Shown piece by piece: positions 17,135 to 26,557 of a DNA stretch of 64,000 nucleotides (positions are counted from its first letter, which is position 1; every line of letters starts with the position of its first letter). The position numbers were made by a program, and so were the translations under genes. The notes under the pieces were generated by a model. It made no database searches, had not been told where the DNA came from, and saw nothing but the letters and a program-made list of their open reading frames with translations. Where the stretch lies: the NCBI RefSeq assembly GCF_003967075.1, contig NZ_AP018664.1:1364001-1428000 (forward strand), in the 5' to 3' direction. The stretch comes from Sphingobium amiense (GTDB lineage Bacteria > Pseudomonadota > Alphaproteobacteria > Sphingomonadales > Sphingomonadaceae).

Positions 17135-18598
17135 ATGGCTCGCCGCGCTCATATTACTGGCCGTTTATGCGGGTTCCGGGCCGTCATGGCGGCGATGATC
17201 GTGCCATCTTTCCTGTCCGGCTGTTCCTTCGCGCCGCCCAATGTCCGGCCGGCCCAGCCGGTGCCGCAGGACTATCCCGCGCCAGCCGCGCTGGGCGCGT
17301 CCATCGCGCGGATCGGTTGGCATGATTTCTTCCGGGAAGAGCATCTGCGTGCGCTGATCGCGGCCGCGCTGGAGAACAACCGCGATATCCGTATCGCCGC
17401 GGCCCGCGTCGATCAGGCGCGCGCGGCCTGGCGTATCGAGGGATCGGCGCTCTATCCCGAACTCAACGCCGTCGGCACCGGCACGCGGGGTCGTTCCATC
17501 ATCAGCCTGCCGGGCGCAGGCACGCAGAGCTATGACATCAAGCAGGTCACCGCGCAGGTGAGCGCGAGCTGGGAAATCGATTTCTGGGGCCGTCTGCGCA
17601 ACCTGAACGACGCCGCGCGCAATCGTTATCTGGCGACGGAAGAGGCGAAGCGCGCCGTTGCCACCGGCCTGATCGCGCAGGTCGCCAATGGCTATCTGCT
17701 GGAGCGCGAATATGAGGAACGCCTCGCGCTTGCCCGGCGGACGATCGTCACGCGCGAGGACTCGCTGCGGATCATGCGTCGCCGCTATGAAGTTGGTTCA
17801 GGTTCCAAACTGGAAATGACCCAGGCGCAGTTGCTGCTGGCGCAGGCGCAGGATGCGCTGCAAGCGCTTGAGCAGGACCGCGACGTGAACCGCAACGCGC
17901 TGGCGCTGCTGGTCGGGCGGCCCGTGGAGATCGTGCCTGGGCCCCTCGGTCTTGCCGAAACCGGACCGGATATCGCCCTTCCGCCGGGCTTGCCCTCCGA
18001 CCTTCTGGTCAACCGGCCTGATATCGTGGCGGCGGAATATCAATTGCGGGCGGCCAACGCCGATATCGGCGCGGCGCGGGCGGCGTTCTTTCCCAATATC
18101 AGCCTGACGGGTGCCTTCGGCACGGCGAGTTCCGATCTCGACGGGCTGTTCGGCGACGGGAGCCGCGCGTGGAGCTTCACCCCGACGATCGCCCTGCCGC
18201 TGTTCAATGCGGGCCGCCTTTCCGGCAACCTCGATCTGGCGAAAGCGCGGCAGGTCGAAGCCGTGGCCAGCTATGAAAAGACCGTGCAGGGCGCGTTTCG
18301 TGATGTTTCCGACGCGCTGGTCCGGCGCCGGCAACTGGCGTTGCGGATCGACACCGCGCGCAGCTCGCTGGACGCCTTGCGCGAACGGGCTCGGCTGGCC
18401 GGGTTGCGGTTCGACAACGGGCGTTCGGCCTATCTGGAAGTGCTGGACGCGCAACGCGACCTTTTCGACACCGAACAGGCGCTGATCCAGTTGCGCCGCG
18501 CTCATCTGGCGAGCGGCATAGCCCTCTACGCGGCGCTTGGCGGGGGTCCCGCCGAAGTCGTCCACGACAGCAACGATCAAGGCGGAGAACACAGGTGA
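17135..18598 (+). CDS. NodT-type outer-membrane efflux lipoprotein
   Basis: TolC-like channel of tripartite exporters, 487 residues. The N-terminus has a hydrophobic segment and a lipobox, FLSGC, so it should be lipid-anchored in the outer membrane. Two outer-membrane-efflux repeats follow: WHDFFREEHLRALIAAALENNRDIRIAAARVDQAR near residue 60, and a second around residue 290 (LPSDLLVNRPDIVAAEYQLRAANADIGAARAAFFPNISLTG), the signature NRPDI-AAE block. It is the first gene of an operon with the interrupted membrane-fusion gene (1-base overlap at TGATG), the RbbA-like ATPase and the YhhJ-like permease. Confidence 0.94.
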   Translation: MARRAHITGRLCGFRAVMAAMIVPSFLSGCSFAPPNVRPAQPVPQDYPAPAALGASIARIGWHDFFREEHLRALIAAALENNRDIRIAAARVDQARAAWRIEGSALYPELNAVGTGTRGRSIISLPGAGTQSYDIKQVTAQVSASWEIDFWGRLRNLNDAARNRYLATEEAKRAVATGLIAQVANGYLLEREYEERLALARRTIVTREDSLRIMRRRYEVGSGSKLEMTQAQLLLAQAQDALQALEQDRDVNRNALALLVGRPVEIVPGPLGLAETGPDIALPPGLPSDLLVNRPDIVAAEYQLRAANADIGAARAAFFPNISLTGAFGTASSDLDGLFGDGSRAWSFTPTIALPLFNAGRLSGNLDLAKARQVEAVASYEKTVQGAFRDVSDALVRRRQLALRIDTARSSLDALRERARLAGLRFDNGRSAYLEVLDAQRDLFDTEQALIQLRRAHLASGIALYAALGGGPAEVVHDSNDQGGEHR

Positions 18599-18738
18599 TG
18601 ACGGCGTCCCGGAAGACATGGCTCATCAGGGGCGGCATCGCGGCGGCGCTCGTCGTTGTAGCTCTGCTCCTTTGGCAGGTGCTCAAGCCCGGCGATTTGC
18701 CCGAAGGCATCGTCGGCGGTAACGGCCGGATCGAAGCG

Positions 18739-18746
18739 GTTGAAAT
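18739..18746 (+). repeat. IS66 target-site duplication, left copy
   Basis: GTTGAAAT, directly before the left inverted repeat. The identical octamer follows the right inverted repeat at 21458-21465. An 8-bp duplication is the normal length for IS66-family transposition, and its perfection points to a recent insertion. Confidence 0.95.
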
Positions 18747-18774
18747 GTATCCGTCATCCCAGACCCACGTGGCG
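18747..18774 (+). repeat. IS66 left inverted repeat
   Basis: 28 bases that are the exact reverse complement of 21430-21457. They start GTAT and end GTGGCG; identity stops abruptly after the 28th base. It contributes the last residues (YPSSQTHVA) of the truncated 5' membrane-fusion reading frame before a stop. Confidence 0.95.
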
Positions 18775-18832
18775 TAGATGGCCATGAGCTTTGAGTGTCC
18801 CGCGTGCATATCGCGTAATTTGATTCGGCGGG

Positions 18833-19252
18833 GTGACTGTGGAGCAAGAGATCGACGGCAGTGGCGGCGTGGAGAACGGGCGCCGACGGCGCTGGACGCT
18901 GGAAGAGAAGCGCGCGGTGGTGGAGCTGTCGCTCGATCCGGCGTGCAGCATGGCGGAGGTGGCCGCGTGTTTCGATGTCCTTCCGGCCCAGATATATGCC
19001 TGGCGCCGCGAGTTGCGCGAGATGGCGGAGGACGCGGCGCGCGAGGACAGGGCGATGTTCCTGCCGGCGGTCATCGAGCCGACATCGGTGCCGGCGGTGC
19101 TGCTCGAACCGGAGGCCGCGAACGCGCGGCTGCTGCCGGACGCGGTGGTGCAGGTCGCAATGGAAGTGCGCGGCGTGCCAGTGATGGTCGCCCACGGCGC
19201 AAGTTCGACGCTGGTCGCCTCGGTAATCGCAGCGCTGCTGAGGGCGCGATGA
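18833..19252 (+). CDS. tnpA: IS66 accessory protein TnpA (helix-turn-helix)
   Basis: First gene of the IS66 element, 139 codons from GTG 18833. Residues 15-60 form an IS3/IS911-type helix-turn-helix (RRRRWTLEEKRAVVELSLDP, then MAEVAACFDVLPAQIYAWRREL), expected to bind the element ends. The C-terminal part is the variable IS66 TnpA tail. A second GTG lies two codons downstream and could be the true start. The stop overlaps the tnpB start by ATGA, indicating coupled translation. Confidence 0.9.
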   Translation: MTVEQEIDGSGGVENGRRRRWTLEEKRAVVELSLDPACSMAEVAACFDVLPAQIYAWRRELREMAEDAAREDRAMFLPAVIEPTSVPAVLLEPEAANARLLPDAVVQVAMEVRGVPVMVAHGASSTLVASVIAALLRAR

Positions 19253-19620
19253 TCGGGCCGGGCAGCGACGCCAAGGTGCTGATCTACACCAAGCCGATCG
19301 ATTTCCGCTGCGGCATCGACACGCTGGTGGCCAAGGTCCAGCACGAGTTGAGCCAGGATCCGTGGCGCGGAGTCGCCTATATTTTTCGTTCCAAGAGGAA
19401 GGACAGGCTGAAGATTCTGTGGTTCGACGGCACCGGCATCTGGCTGATGACCAAGCGCGCCGAGGCCGCCGAAGGATTCGCCTGGCCGCCGGCGGTCGAT
19501 GGCAGTTTTTCGATCACGGCGGCGCAGATGGCAGCACTCACCTCGGGCATGGACTGGCGTCGGCACCGCGCGCCAAGGCGCGTAAATCCGCCTAAAATCG
19601 AGGGTTTCGCTGATGCGTGA
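19249..19620 (+). CDS. tnpB: IS66 accessory protein TnpB
   Basis: Second gene of the element, 123 residues, the IS66 Orf2 family. The recognisable core is VLIYTKPIDFRCGIDTLVAKV, then SKRKDRLKILWFDGTGIWLMTKR and FAWPPA. This family is required together with TnpA and TnpC for transposition of IS66 elements, and its biochemical role is not established. The ATG at 19249 overlaps the tnpA stop. An open frame continues upstream inside tnpA but has no start with ribosome-site support. Confidence 0.93.
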   Translation: MIGPGSDAKVLIYTKPIDFRCGIDTLVAKVQHELSQDPWRGVAYIFRSKRKDRLKILWFDGTGIWLMTKRAEAAEGFAWPPAVDGSFSITAAQMAALTSGMDWRRHRAPRRVNPPKIEGFADA

Positions 19621-19677
19621 GATAGTCGCGACAGGCCGAGTCAACTGCGCTGGACGCGTCGTTACGCATGTGATTCG

Positions 19678-21408
19678 ATGCCTGCCATGGACCCGCTGAC
19701 GGCCTCCTGCAAAGACCCAGTTGCGCTGCTCGCGACCATCGCGAAGCTGACCGCCGAGGCGGCCGAACGCGACCAGCAGATCGTTCGCATCAACGCCGAG
19801 AACGAGGCGCTCGCCCGCGCTGCGGCCCAAGCTGAGGCGCGCGAGATCATCGCGCTCGCCACCGCGAAAGCGGCCGAACACGCCGCCGTCATCGCCGAGG
19901 CGAAGGCCGCCGAGATGGAGGACGCGCTCGCGGCCGCCCGCGATGAGGTCAAGCGCCTCAACGACATTCTCGACCAGTTCAAGCGCCACCGTTTCGGCCA
20001 GAGCGCCGAGCGGCTCGATCCCGACCAGTACCAGCTCGTGCTCGAAGAGCTCGAAGCTGCCTTGTCGCGCGCCGAGGCCGGGCTCGAAGCGCTGATCGAC
20101 CAGGCTGACGCGACCGGCGAGACAAAGCGCCGCCGCCGCAACAACCGTGGAGCGCTGCCCGCCCATCTCGAGCGTATCGAGCAGGTCGTCGACATCGAAG
20201 ACAAGCAGTGTGCCTGCTGCGGCAACGATCTTCATGTCATCGGCGAGGACGTCACCGAGCGCCTCGACGTCGTGCCCACCATCTTCCGCGTGCTGGTCAC
20301 CCGCCGTCCGCGCTATGGCTGCCGCGGCTGCGACGAGGGCGGCGTCACCCAGGCGCCGGCGCCAAGCTTCATCGTCGATCAGGGCCTGCCCACCGACGCG
20401 CTCGTCGCCCAGGTCATCGTCGCGCGCTACGCCGATCACCTTCCGCTTTACCGGCAAGCCCAGATCTACGCCCGCCAGGGGATCGATCTCGACCGGGCAA
20501 CGCTCGCCGACTGGGTCGGGCGCGTCGGATGGTGGCTGACTCCGCTCAGGCAGCATCTGCTCGCCGAGCTGCGAAGTTCGGTGAAGCTGTTCGCCGACGA
20601 GACGCGCATGCCCGTGCTGGCGCCCGGGACCGGCAAGACCAAGAGCGGCCAGCTGTGGGCCTATGCCCGCGACGATCGGCCATGGGGCGGACTCGCGCCG
20701 CCCGCCGTCGTCTACATGTACGCCGCCGGCCGCGGCGGCATGCATCCGATCGACCATCTCGGCGACTTCGCCGGGGTGCTCCAGGTGGACGGCTATGCCG
20801 GCTACAATGAGATCAAGCGCCGCAATGGCGTCACCCTCGCATTCTGCCTGCTTCACGCGCGGCGCAAGTTCTACGATTTCCGCGAAAAGGAGCCCGTTGC
20901 CGACGAGGTGCTCCGTCGCTTCTCGGCGATCTACAAGATCGAGGCGACGCTCAGGGACACCTCGCCCGAGGCGCGGTTCGAAGGGCGGCAGCTGATACTG
21001 AAGCCGCTGTTCGATAACCTGCGCGACTATCTCTCGAAGAACCTCGGCCGGTTCAGCGCCAAGGGCAAGATGGCCGAAGCGATCAACTATATGCTCAACC
21101 ACTGGCAGCAGCTCACCTATTGCCTGCTCGACGGCCGCGTCGAGCTCGATACCAACACGGTCGAAAGAAGCATCCGCCCGATTGCCCTGTCGCGCCGCAA
21201 CTCGTTGTTCGCCGGCAGCGATGCCGGGGCAGACAATTGGGCGGTGCTCGCCAGCCTTCTCGAAACGTGCAAACTCTCGGACGTCGATCCGCTCGCCTGG
21301 CTCACCGCCACCCTCACCAAGCTTGCCAACGGTCATAGCAACAAGGACCTCGATTCCCTCATGCCCTGGCACTTCCCCAAGATCGCCGGGCGCAACGCCC
21401 CCTCTTAA
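19678..21408 (+). CDS. tnpC: IS66 transposase TnpC
   Basis: Main transposase, 576 residues, the normal length. Residues 20-110 are a coiled-coil region (leucine-zipper-like) ending in LNDILDQFKRHRFGQSAERLD, a typical IS66 motif. Next comes a zinc-finger segment (DIEDKQCACCGNDLHVIGED with a later CRGC), then the catalytic core with SVKLFADETRMPVLAPGTGK, LQVDGYAGYNEI and the downstream NTVERSIRPIALSRRNSLFAGSDAGA block carrying the acidic triad. No internal stop is seen. It is separated from tnpB by 57 bp. Confidence 0.97.
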   Translation: MPAMDPLTASCKDPVALLATIAKLTAEAAERDQQIVRINAENEALARAAAQAEAREIIALATAKAAEHAAVIAEAKAAEMEDALAAARDEVKRLNDILDQFKRHRFGQSAERLDPDQYQLVLEELEAALSRAEAGLEALIDQADATGETKRRRRNNRGALPAHLERIEQVVDIEDKQCACCGNDLHVIGEDVTERLDVVPTIFRVLVTRRPRYGCRGCDEGGVTQAPAPSFIVDQGLPTDALVAQVIVARYADHLPLYRQAQIYARQGIDLDRATLADWVGRVGWWLTPLRQHLLAELRSSVKLFADETRMPVLAPGTGKTKSGQLWAYARDDRPWGGLAPPAVVYMYAAGRGGMHPIDHLGDFAGVLQVDGYAGYNEIKRRNGVTLAFCLLHARRKFYDFREKEPVADEVLRRFSAIYKIEATLRDTSPEARFEGRQLILKPLFDNLRDYLSKNLGRFSAKGKMAEAINYMLNHWQQLTYCLLDGRVELDTNTVERSIRPIALSRRNSLFAGSDAGADNWAVLASLLETCKLSDVDPLAWLTATLTKLANGHSNKDLDSLMPWHFPKIAGRNAPS

Positions 21409-21429
21409 GACGCTTGACCGGCACGTTTC

Positions 21430-21457
21430 CGCCACGTGGGTCTGGGATGACGGATAC
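21430..21457 (-). repeat. IS66 right inverted repeat
   Basis: Exact reverse complement of the left terminal repeat over 28 bases. An open reading frame passes through it into the 3' part of the membrane-fusion gene, so transcripts from the element could be translated as a fusion, although no start site with ribosome support was found. Confidence 0.95.
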
Positions 21458-21465
21458 GTTGAAAT
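21458..21465 (+). repeat. IS66 target-site duplication, right copy
   Basis: GTTGAAAT, identical to 18739-18746. The next bases (CGACGTTTCC) continue the membrane-fusion reading frame exactly where the left part stopped. Confidence 0.95.
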
Positions 21466-22386
21466 CGACGTTTCCGCCAAATCGCCCGGCCGCATCCGCG
21501 AAATCCTGGTCGACGAAGGCGCGTTCGTGCAGGCGGGGCAAGTCGTCGCCCATATGGATACGGACGTGCTGAGTGCCCAGAGGGCCGAAGCCGAAGCGCA
21601 ACTGGCGCAGGCGCTGAACGGCATCCAGATCGCGACCAGCCAGGTCGCGCAGCAGCAGAGCAACCGGGCGGCGGCTCTCGCCGGCGTCCGCCAGCGTGAG
21701 GCGGAGCTGAACGCGGCGCGCAAGCGGCTGGCGCGATCGGAAACGCTGGCGCGAGAAGGTGCGACCGCCGTGCAGGAACGGGATGACGATCAGGCCCGCG
21801 TCGAAGGCGCGGCGGCGGCAGTGGAGGCCGCTCGCGCCCAACTCGCGGCCGTCGACGCGGCGATCACGACGGCGCGCAACCAGGTGATCGGCGCGCGTTC
21901 GCAGGTCGATGCCGTGCGCGCCACCATCCAGCGGATCGAGGCCGATATCCGCGACAGCGACCTCAAGGCGCCGACGGCCGGCCGCGTGCAATATCGCGTC
22001 GCCCAGCCGGGCGAAGTCGTGGGTGGCGGCGGGCGCGTGCTCAACCTGGTCAATCTGGGCGACGTCTACATGACCTTCTTCCTGCCGGAAACGGTCGCGG
22101 GCAAGGTGGCGCTGGGCAGCGATGTACGCATCGTGCTCGATGCGCTTCCGGATCGTGCGATCCCTGCGAAAGTCAGCTTCGTTGCCGATGTGGCCCAGTT
22201 CACGCCCAAGACGGTGGAGACGCAAAGCGAGCGCCAGAAACTGATGTTCCGCGTGAAGGCGCAGATCGATCGCAAGTTGCTCGATCGCTATATCACCCAG
22301 GTCAAGACCGGCCTTCCGGGCATGGCCTATGTGCGGATCGATCCGAAATCCGAATGGCCCGCGAAACTGACCGTCAACGTGCCGCA

Positions 22387-25137
22387 ATGACGGAAGCTGT
22401 CGCCCGCGTTTCGGGCGTGAGCCTGCATTACGGCAAGGTGCTGGCGCTCGATGATGTGAATCTTGAAATCCCCGCCGGGCGCATGGTGGCGATGATCGGC
22501 CCGGACGGCGTCGGCAAGTCCAGCCTGTTTTCCCTGATCGCGGGCGCGCGAGCCATCCAGGAGGGCCGGGTCGAGGTGCTGGGCGGCGACATGGCCGAGG
22601 CCCGCCACCGCAACGCCGTGTGTCCGCGCATCGCCTATATGCCGCAGGGGCTGGGCAAGAACCTCTATCCTACGCTCTCCATCGACGAAAATCTCGAATT
22701 CTTCGGGCGGTTGTTCGGGCAGGACGCGGCCGAACGCGAGCGCCGCATTGCCGACCTCACCGAAAGCACGGGCCTCGCGCCGTTCCGCAAGCGCCCGGCG
22801 GGCAAGCTTTCGGGCGGCATGAAGCAGAAGCTCGGCTTGTGCTGCGCGCTCATCCACGATCCCGATTTCCTGCTGCTGGATGAGCCGACAACCGGCGTCG
22901 ATCCCATGTCGCGCGCGCAATTCTGGGATCTGATCGACCGCATCCGCGCGAACCGCCCGCACATGAGCGTGCTGGTCGCCACGGCCTATATGGAAGAGGC
23001 CGAACGCTTCGACTGGCTGATCGCGATGGACGCGGGAAAGGTGCTGGCCACCGGCACCGCAGCCGACTTCTATGCACGCACCGGCGAACAGTCGCTGGAA
23101 CAGGCGTTTATCTCGATGCTTCCCGAGGAGCGCCGCCGCGGGCACAAGCCGGTGGAAATTCCGCCGCGCAGCGACGGCGGCGAGGCCGAGATCGCCATCG
23201 AGGCGCAGGGGCTCACCATGCGTTTCGGCGATTTCACGGCAGTCGATCATGTCGATTTTCGCATCGAGCGCGGCGAGATCTTTGGATTCCTCGGCTCCAA
23301 CGGCTGCGGCAAGTCAACCACCATGAAGATGCTGACCGGCCTGCTGAAAGCCAGCGAAGGCCAGGCCTGGCTGTTCGGCCGCGAGGTCGAGAATGACGAC
23401 ATGGCGACGCGCCGGCGCGTCGGCTATATGAGCCAGGCCTTCTCGCTCTACTCGGAACTGACGGTCCGGCAGAACCTCGAGCTGCATGCCCAGCTCTTCC
23501 ATGTTCCCGCCGAAGACGTGCCGGCCCGCGTGAGGGAAATGGCGCAGCGGTTCGGCCTGGATGGCATCATGGATGCGTTGCCCGGCGCCTTGCCGCTGGG
23601 CCAGCGCCAGCGGCTCAGCCTAGCCGTCGCCATGATCCACAAGCCGGAAATGCTGATCCTCGATGAACCGACGTCCGGCGTCGATCCGATCGCGCGGGAC
23701 CAGTTCTGGCAGATGATGATCGACCTGTCCCGGCGCGACAAGGTGACGATCTTCATTTCCACGCACTTCATGAACGAAGCGGAGCGGTGCGACCGCATAT
23801 CGCTGATGCATGCGGGCAAGGTGCTGGTCAGCGACACTCCCGCCGCCATTGTCGAGAACCGCGGCGCGGCGGACCTGGAAGAAGCGTTCATCGCCTATCT
23901 TCAGGATGCGAGCGGCGAGACGCCGACAGAAAAGAGGGACGATCCGGTTCCTGCGGGCGCGCCTGCCGCGGCCGATCAGGACATTTCGGCTGCACCGGCC
24001 CGCTCCCCATGGTTCATGCGGCGCCGGATGATGAGCTATGCCCGGCGCGAAGGGCTGGAATTGCGCCGTGATCCCATCCGCGCCACTCTGGCTCTGCTCG
24101 GCAGCGTCATCCTGATGTTCATCATGGGCTATGGCATCAGCATGGACGTGGAGGACTTGCCGTTCGCCGTGCTGGACCGCGACGGCACGACCACCAGCGA
24201 GAACTACGTCCTCAACCTGGCCGGATCGCGCTATTTCATCGAACGGCCGCCGATCACCGACTATAGCCAGTTGGACCGGCGGATGCGCTCGGGCGAACTG
24301 AGCGTGGCCCTGGAGATTCCGCCCAATTTCGCGCGCGACCTGCGCCGGGGCGTGCCGGTGCAGATCGGTGTATGGGTCGATGGCGCCATGCCGCAGCGGG
24401 CTGAGACCGTGCAAGGCTATGTCCAGGCCCTGCATGCCCACTGGCTCAGTGAAATGGCCGTGCAGGAAACAGGTGCGCGGCCATCGATGGGTCTCGTCAA
24501 TATCGAGCTGCGCTATCGTTACAATCCGGACGTGAAAAGCCTTGTGGCCATCGCGCCGGCCGTGATTCCGATGATGCTGCTCTTGTTCCCGGCGATGCTG
24601 ACGGCTTTGAGCGTGGTGCGGGAAAAGGAGCTGGGATCCATCGTCAATTTCTACGTGACGCCGATCAGCAAGGTGGAATTCCTGCTGGGCAAGCAGCTTC
24701 CCTATGTCGCGCTCGCCATGCTGAACTATGTCCTGCTGGTGTTCCTCGCCGTCACGATGTTCGGCGTGCCGTTGACGGGCAGTTTCCTCGCGATGACGCT
24801 GGGCGCTCTCTTCTATACGCTGTCGGCGACGGCCATCGGCCTGCTGTTCTCCATCTTCATGCGCAGCCAGATTGCCGCGATGTTCGCCACCGCCATCGGC
24901 ACGATCCTGCCCGCCGTGCAGTTTTCCGGCCTGATCAACCCGGTGTCCTCGCTCGAGGGGGCGGGCGCGGTGATCGGATCGATATATCCCGCGACCTGGT
25001 TCGTCACCATCTGCCGCGGCGTCTTTTCCAAGGGGCTGGGGTTCGCCGACCTCTGGCCCGACCTTCTCGTGCTGTTCGCGACGTTTCCCGTCATCCTGGC
25101 GCTGTGTGTCGCGTTGCTGCGCAAGCAGGAGAGCTGA
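22387..25137 (+). CDS. rbbA: RbbA-like double ABC ATPase fused to an ABC-2 permease
   Basis: Fused exporter subunit of 916 residues, almost the length of E. coli RbbA (911). Residues 5-230: first ATPase domain (Walker [10 protein letters not shown], signature [11 protein letters not shown], Walker [14 protein letters not shown]). Residues 260-500: second ATPase domain ([35 protein letters not shown]). Residues 550-916: ABC-2 permease with about six helices and a large periplasmic loop after the first helix ([21 protein letters not shown]). The ATG at 22387 overlaps the adaptor stop by ATGA. It likely exports a hydrophobic compound with the adaptor and outer-membrane factor; a ribosome role has been proposed for E. 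coli RbbA. Confidence 0.92.
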   Translation: MTEAVARVSGVSLHYGKVLALDDVNLEIPAGRMVAMIGPDGVGKSSLFSLIAGARAIQEGRVEVLGGDMAEARHRNAVCPRIAYMPQGLGKNLYPTLSIDENLEFFGRLFGQDAAERERRIADLTESTGLAPFRKRPAGKLSGGMKQKLGLCCALIHDPDFLLLDEPTTGVDPMSRAQFWDLIDRIRANRPHMSVLVATAYMEEAERFDWLIAMDAGKVLATGTAADFYARTGEQSLEQAFISMLPEERRRGHKPVEIPPRSDGGEAEIAIEAQGLTMRFGDFTAVDHVDFRIERGEIFGFLGSNGCGKSTTMKMLTGLLKASEGQAWLFGREVENDDMATRRRVGYMSQAFSLYSELTVRQNLELHAQLFHVPAEDVPARVREMAQRFGLDGIMDALPGALPLGQRQRLSLAVAMIHKPEMLILDEPTSGVDPIARDQFWQMMIDLSRRDKVTIFISTHFMNEAERCDRISLMHAGKVLVSDTPAAIVENRGAADLEEAFIAYLQDASGETPTEKRDDPVPAGAPAAADQDISAAPARSPWFMRRRMMSYARREGLELRRDPIRATLALLGSVILMFIMGYGISMDVEDLPFAVLDRDGTTTSENYVLNLAGSRYFIERPPITDYSQLDRRMRSGELSVALEIPPNFARDLRRGVPVQIGVWVDGAMPQRAETVQGYVQALHAHWLSEMAVQETGARPSMGLVNIELRYRYNPDVKSLVAIAPAVIPMMLLLFPAMLTALSVVREKELGSIVNFYVTPISKVEFLLGKQLPYVALAMLNYVLLVFLAVTMFGVPLTGSFLAMTLGALFYTLSATAIGLLFSIFMRSQIAAMFATAIGTILPAVQFSGLINPVSSLEGAGAVIGSIYPATWFVTICRGVFSKGLGFADLWPDLLVLFATFPVILALCVALLRKQES

Positions 25138-25138
25138 T

Positions 25139-26263
25139 ATGCGCCACGCGGCCAACATCTACCGGCTCGGCATCAAGGAACTGCGCAGCCTGTGGCGCGA
25201 TCCGATGATGCTGTTCCTGATCCTCTATTCGTTCTCGGTGGGGATCTACGTCGCGGCAACCGCCATGCCGGAAACGCTGCACAAGGCGCCTATCGCGATC
25301 GTCGATGAAGACCAGTCGCAGCTTTCCAGCCGGATAACCGGCGCCTTTTATCCGCCGCACTTCACGCCCCCTTCGATCGTGGGACTGAACGAAGTGGACA
25401 AGGGGCTGGATGCCGGGCGCTATACGTTCGCTCTCGACATCCCGCCCGATTTTCAGCGAGACGTACTTGCGGGACGCCAACCCGGCTTGCAGCTCAACGT
25501 TGACGCTACGCGGATGAGCCAGGCTTTCACGGGCGGCGGCTACATCCAGCAGATCGTGCAGGGCGAAGTTGCCGAATTCATGAAAGGCACGCGTGCGAGC
25601 ACGCCGGTCCCGGTCGAGCTGGCGCTGCGCGTGCGGTTCAATCCTACGCTGGCGCAAAGCTGGTTCGGCGCGGTCATGGAAATCATCAACAGCGTCACCA
25701 TGCTGTCGATCGTGCTGACGGGCGCGGCCCTGATCCGCGAGCGCGAGCACGGCACGATCGAACATTTGCTGGTGATGCCGGTGACGCCATTCGAGATCAT
25801 GGCCAGCAAGGTCTGGGCCATGGGGCTCGTTGTCCTGGTCGCCTGCGCTTTCGCGCTTTTCGCGATGGTGGAAGGGGTACTGTCCGTTCCCGTCGAAGGG
25901 TCGATCGCGCTGTTCCTCGCCGGAGCGGGGCTGCACCTGTTCGCCACGACCTCCATCGGCATCTTCATGGGGACGATCGCGCGCTCCATGCCGCAGTTCG
26001 GCTTGTTGCTGATGCTGGTGCTGCTGCCGTTGCAGATGTTGTCCGGCGGTTCGACGCCGCGCGAAAGCATGCCTGAGTTCGTCCAGACGGTCATGTTGGC
26101 CGCGCCCACCACCCATTTCGTGAAGATGGCGCAGGCCATCCTTTACCGGGGCGCGGGCTTTGACGTGGTCTGGCCCCAGTTCCTGGCTATCATTGCTATC
26201 GGCGCGATCTTCTTCGCCATTGCGTTGGCGAGGTTCCGGCGAACCATCGGCACGATGGCGTGA
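25139..26263 (+). CDS. yhhJ: YhhJ-like ABC-2 permease
   Basis: Integral membrane subunit of 374 residues, the same size as E. coli YhhJ, following rbbA by one base. One N-terminal helix (DPMMLFLILYSFSVGIYVAAT), a periplasmic domain of about 150 residues (PIAIVDEDQSQLSSRITGAF), then five more helices with the family block IREREHGTIEHLLVMPVTPFEIM. It would pair with the permease half of the RbbA-like protein. Last gene of the operon 17135-26263. Confidence 0.92.
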   Translation: MRHAANIYRLGIKELRSLWRDPMMLFLILYSFSVGIYVAATAMPETLHKAPIAIVDEDQSQLSSRITGAFYPPHFTPPSIVGLNEVDKGLDAGRYTFALDIPPDFQRDVLAGRQPGLQLNVDATRMSQAFTGGGYIQQIVQGEVAEFMKGTRASTPVPVELALRVRFNPTLAQSWFGAVMEIINSVTMLSIVLTGAALIREREHGTIEHLLVMPVTPFEIMASKVWAMGLVVLVACAFALFAMVEGVLSVPVEGSIALFLAGAGLHLFATTSIGIFMGTIARSMPQFGLLLMLVLLPLQMLSGGSTPRESMPEFVQTVMLAAPTTHFVKMAQAILYRGAGFDVVWPQFLAIIAIGAIFFAIALARFRRTIGTMA

Positions 26264-26557
26264 GGAGGCAGTCGAATGTCAGAACACCAAATTGCGTGGG
26301 GCATCGTAACGATGCTTCAGACTAACGATTGCCGAACGGTTCCGCGCAGGTTTCGCAGGAGAATAATACCGGCGGCGGTGTCACGGATCCTGAGCCAGGT
26401 TTTCGAAACAGCGAATCCACGATTGCCCTAGCAGCCTCACGCGTCAGCCATAGCGCTGGCTGACGGCTGTGAATGCCCCCTATCTCCCATAGGTATCACA
26501 ACGGCTTCTTCTGGCACGTTTGCCGGTGCACGGCCAACACAACCCAAGGAGGATGCC
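26264..26557. promoter_or_regulatory. Intergenic region with two dyads before the LuxR gene
   Basis: 294 bases between the export operon and the LuxR-type gene. GCATCG-TAA-CGATGC (26301-26315) is a short perfect hairpin just after the operon, without a T-run. At 26442-26465 two nine-base arms, CGTCAGCCA and TGGCTGACG, enclose six bases. It lies about 93 bases before the LuxR start and could be an operator or an attenuator. A strong AAGGAGG precedes the LuxR ATG. Confidence 0.5.

Larger units (their letters stand above)
18747..21457 (+). mobile_element. Complete IS66-family insertion sequence
   Basis: Element of 2,711 bp with 28-bp perfect terminal inverted repeats beginning GTATCCGTCATCCCAG, flanked by an 8-bp duplication. 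It carries the three standard IS66 genes in order, tnpA, tnpB and tnpC, all rightward. It inserted in the membrane-fusion gene of the YhiI-RbbA-YhhJ-like operon. All three genes look intact, so it may still transpose. A long open frame on the opposite strand is only a shadow of tnpC. Confidence 0.97.
18598..22390 (+). pseudogene. HlyD/YhiI-type membrane-fusion protein, split by IS66
   Basis: Periplasmic adaptor gene interrupted by the IS66 element. The 5' part (18598-18746) encodes MTASRKTWLIRGGIAAALVV, a membrane anchor, and GNGRIEAVE. The 3' part (21466-22390) continues VSAKSPGRIREILVDEGAFV, a biotinyl-lipoyl-like segment, long coiled coils and the barrel domain ([31 protein letters not shown]). 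Deleting the element plus one copy of the 8-bp duplication rejoins the frame as EAVEIDVSAKS and gives 357 codons, the usual YhiI size. It overlaps the outer-membrane factor stop and the RbbA start (ATGA). Full-length protein cannot be made; downstream genes may also lose expression. Confidence 0.93.

Noticed and set aside
18754..21723. Very long open frame on the minus strand across the IS66 element
   Set aside because: It is antisense to tnpC and follows its codon pattern; no family motif or ribosome site, and it crosses both element ends.
21182..22390. A fused transposase-adaptor gene reading out of the IS66 element
   Set aside because: The frame is open by chance; it has no ribosome site and is not the tnpC frame. 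The adaptor part is better explained as the 3' half of a split gene.
23580..23640. Degenerate signature motif ([12 protein letters not shown]) as a sign of a dead second ATPase domain in RbbA
   Set aside because: The YbhF-like protein has the same kind of motif (LPVGYKQRLAMA), so this appears normal for the second domain of the family.
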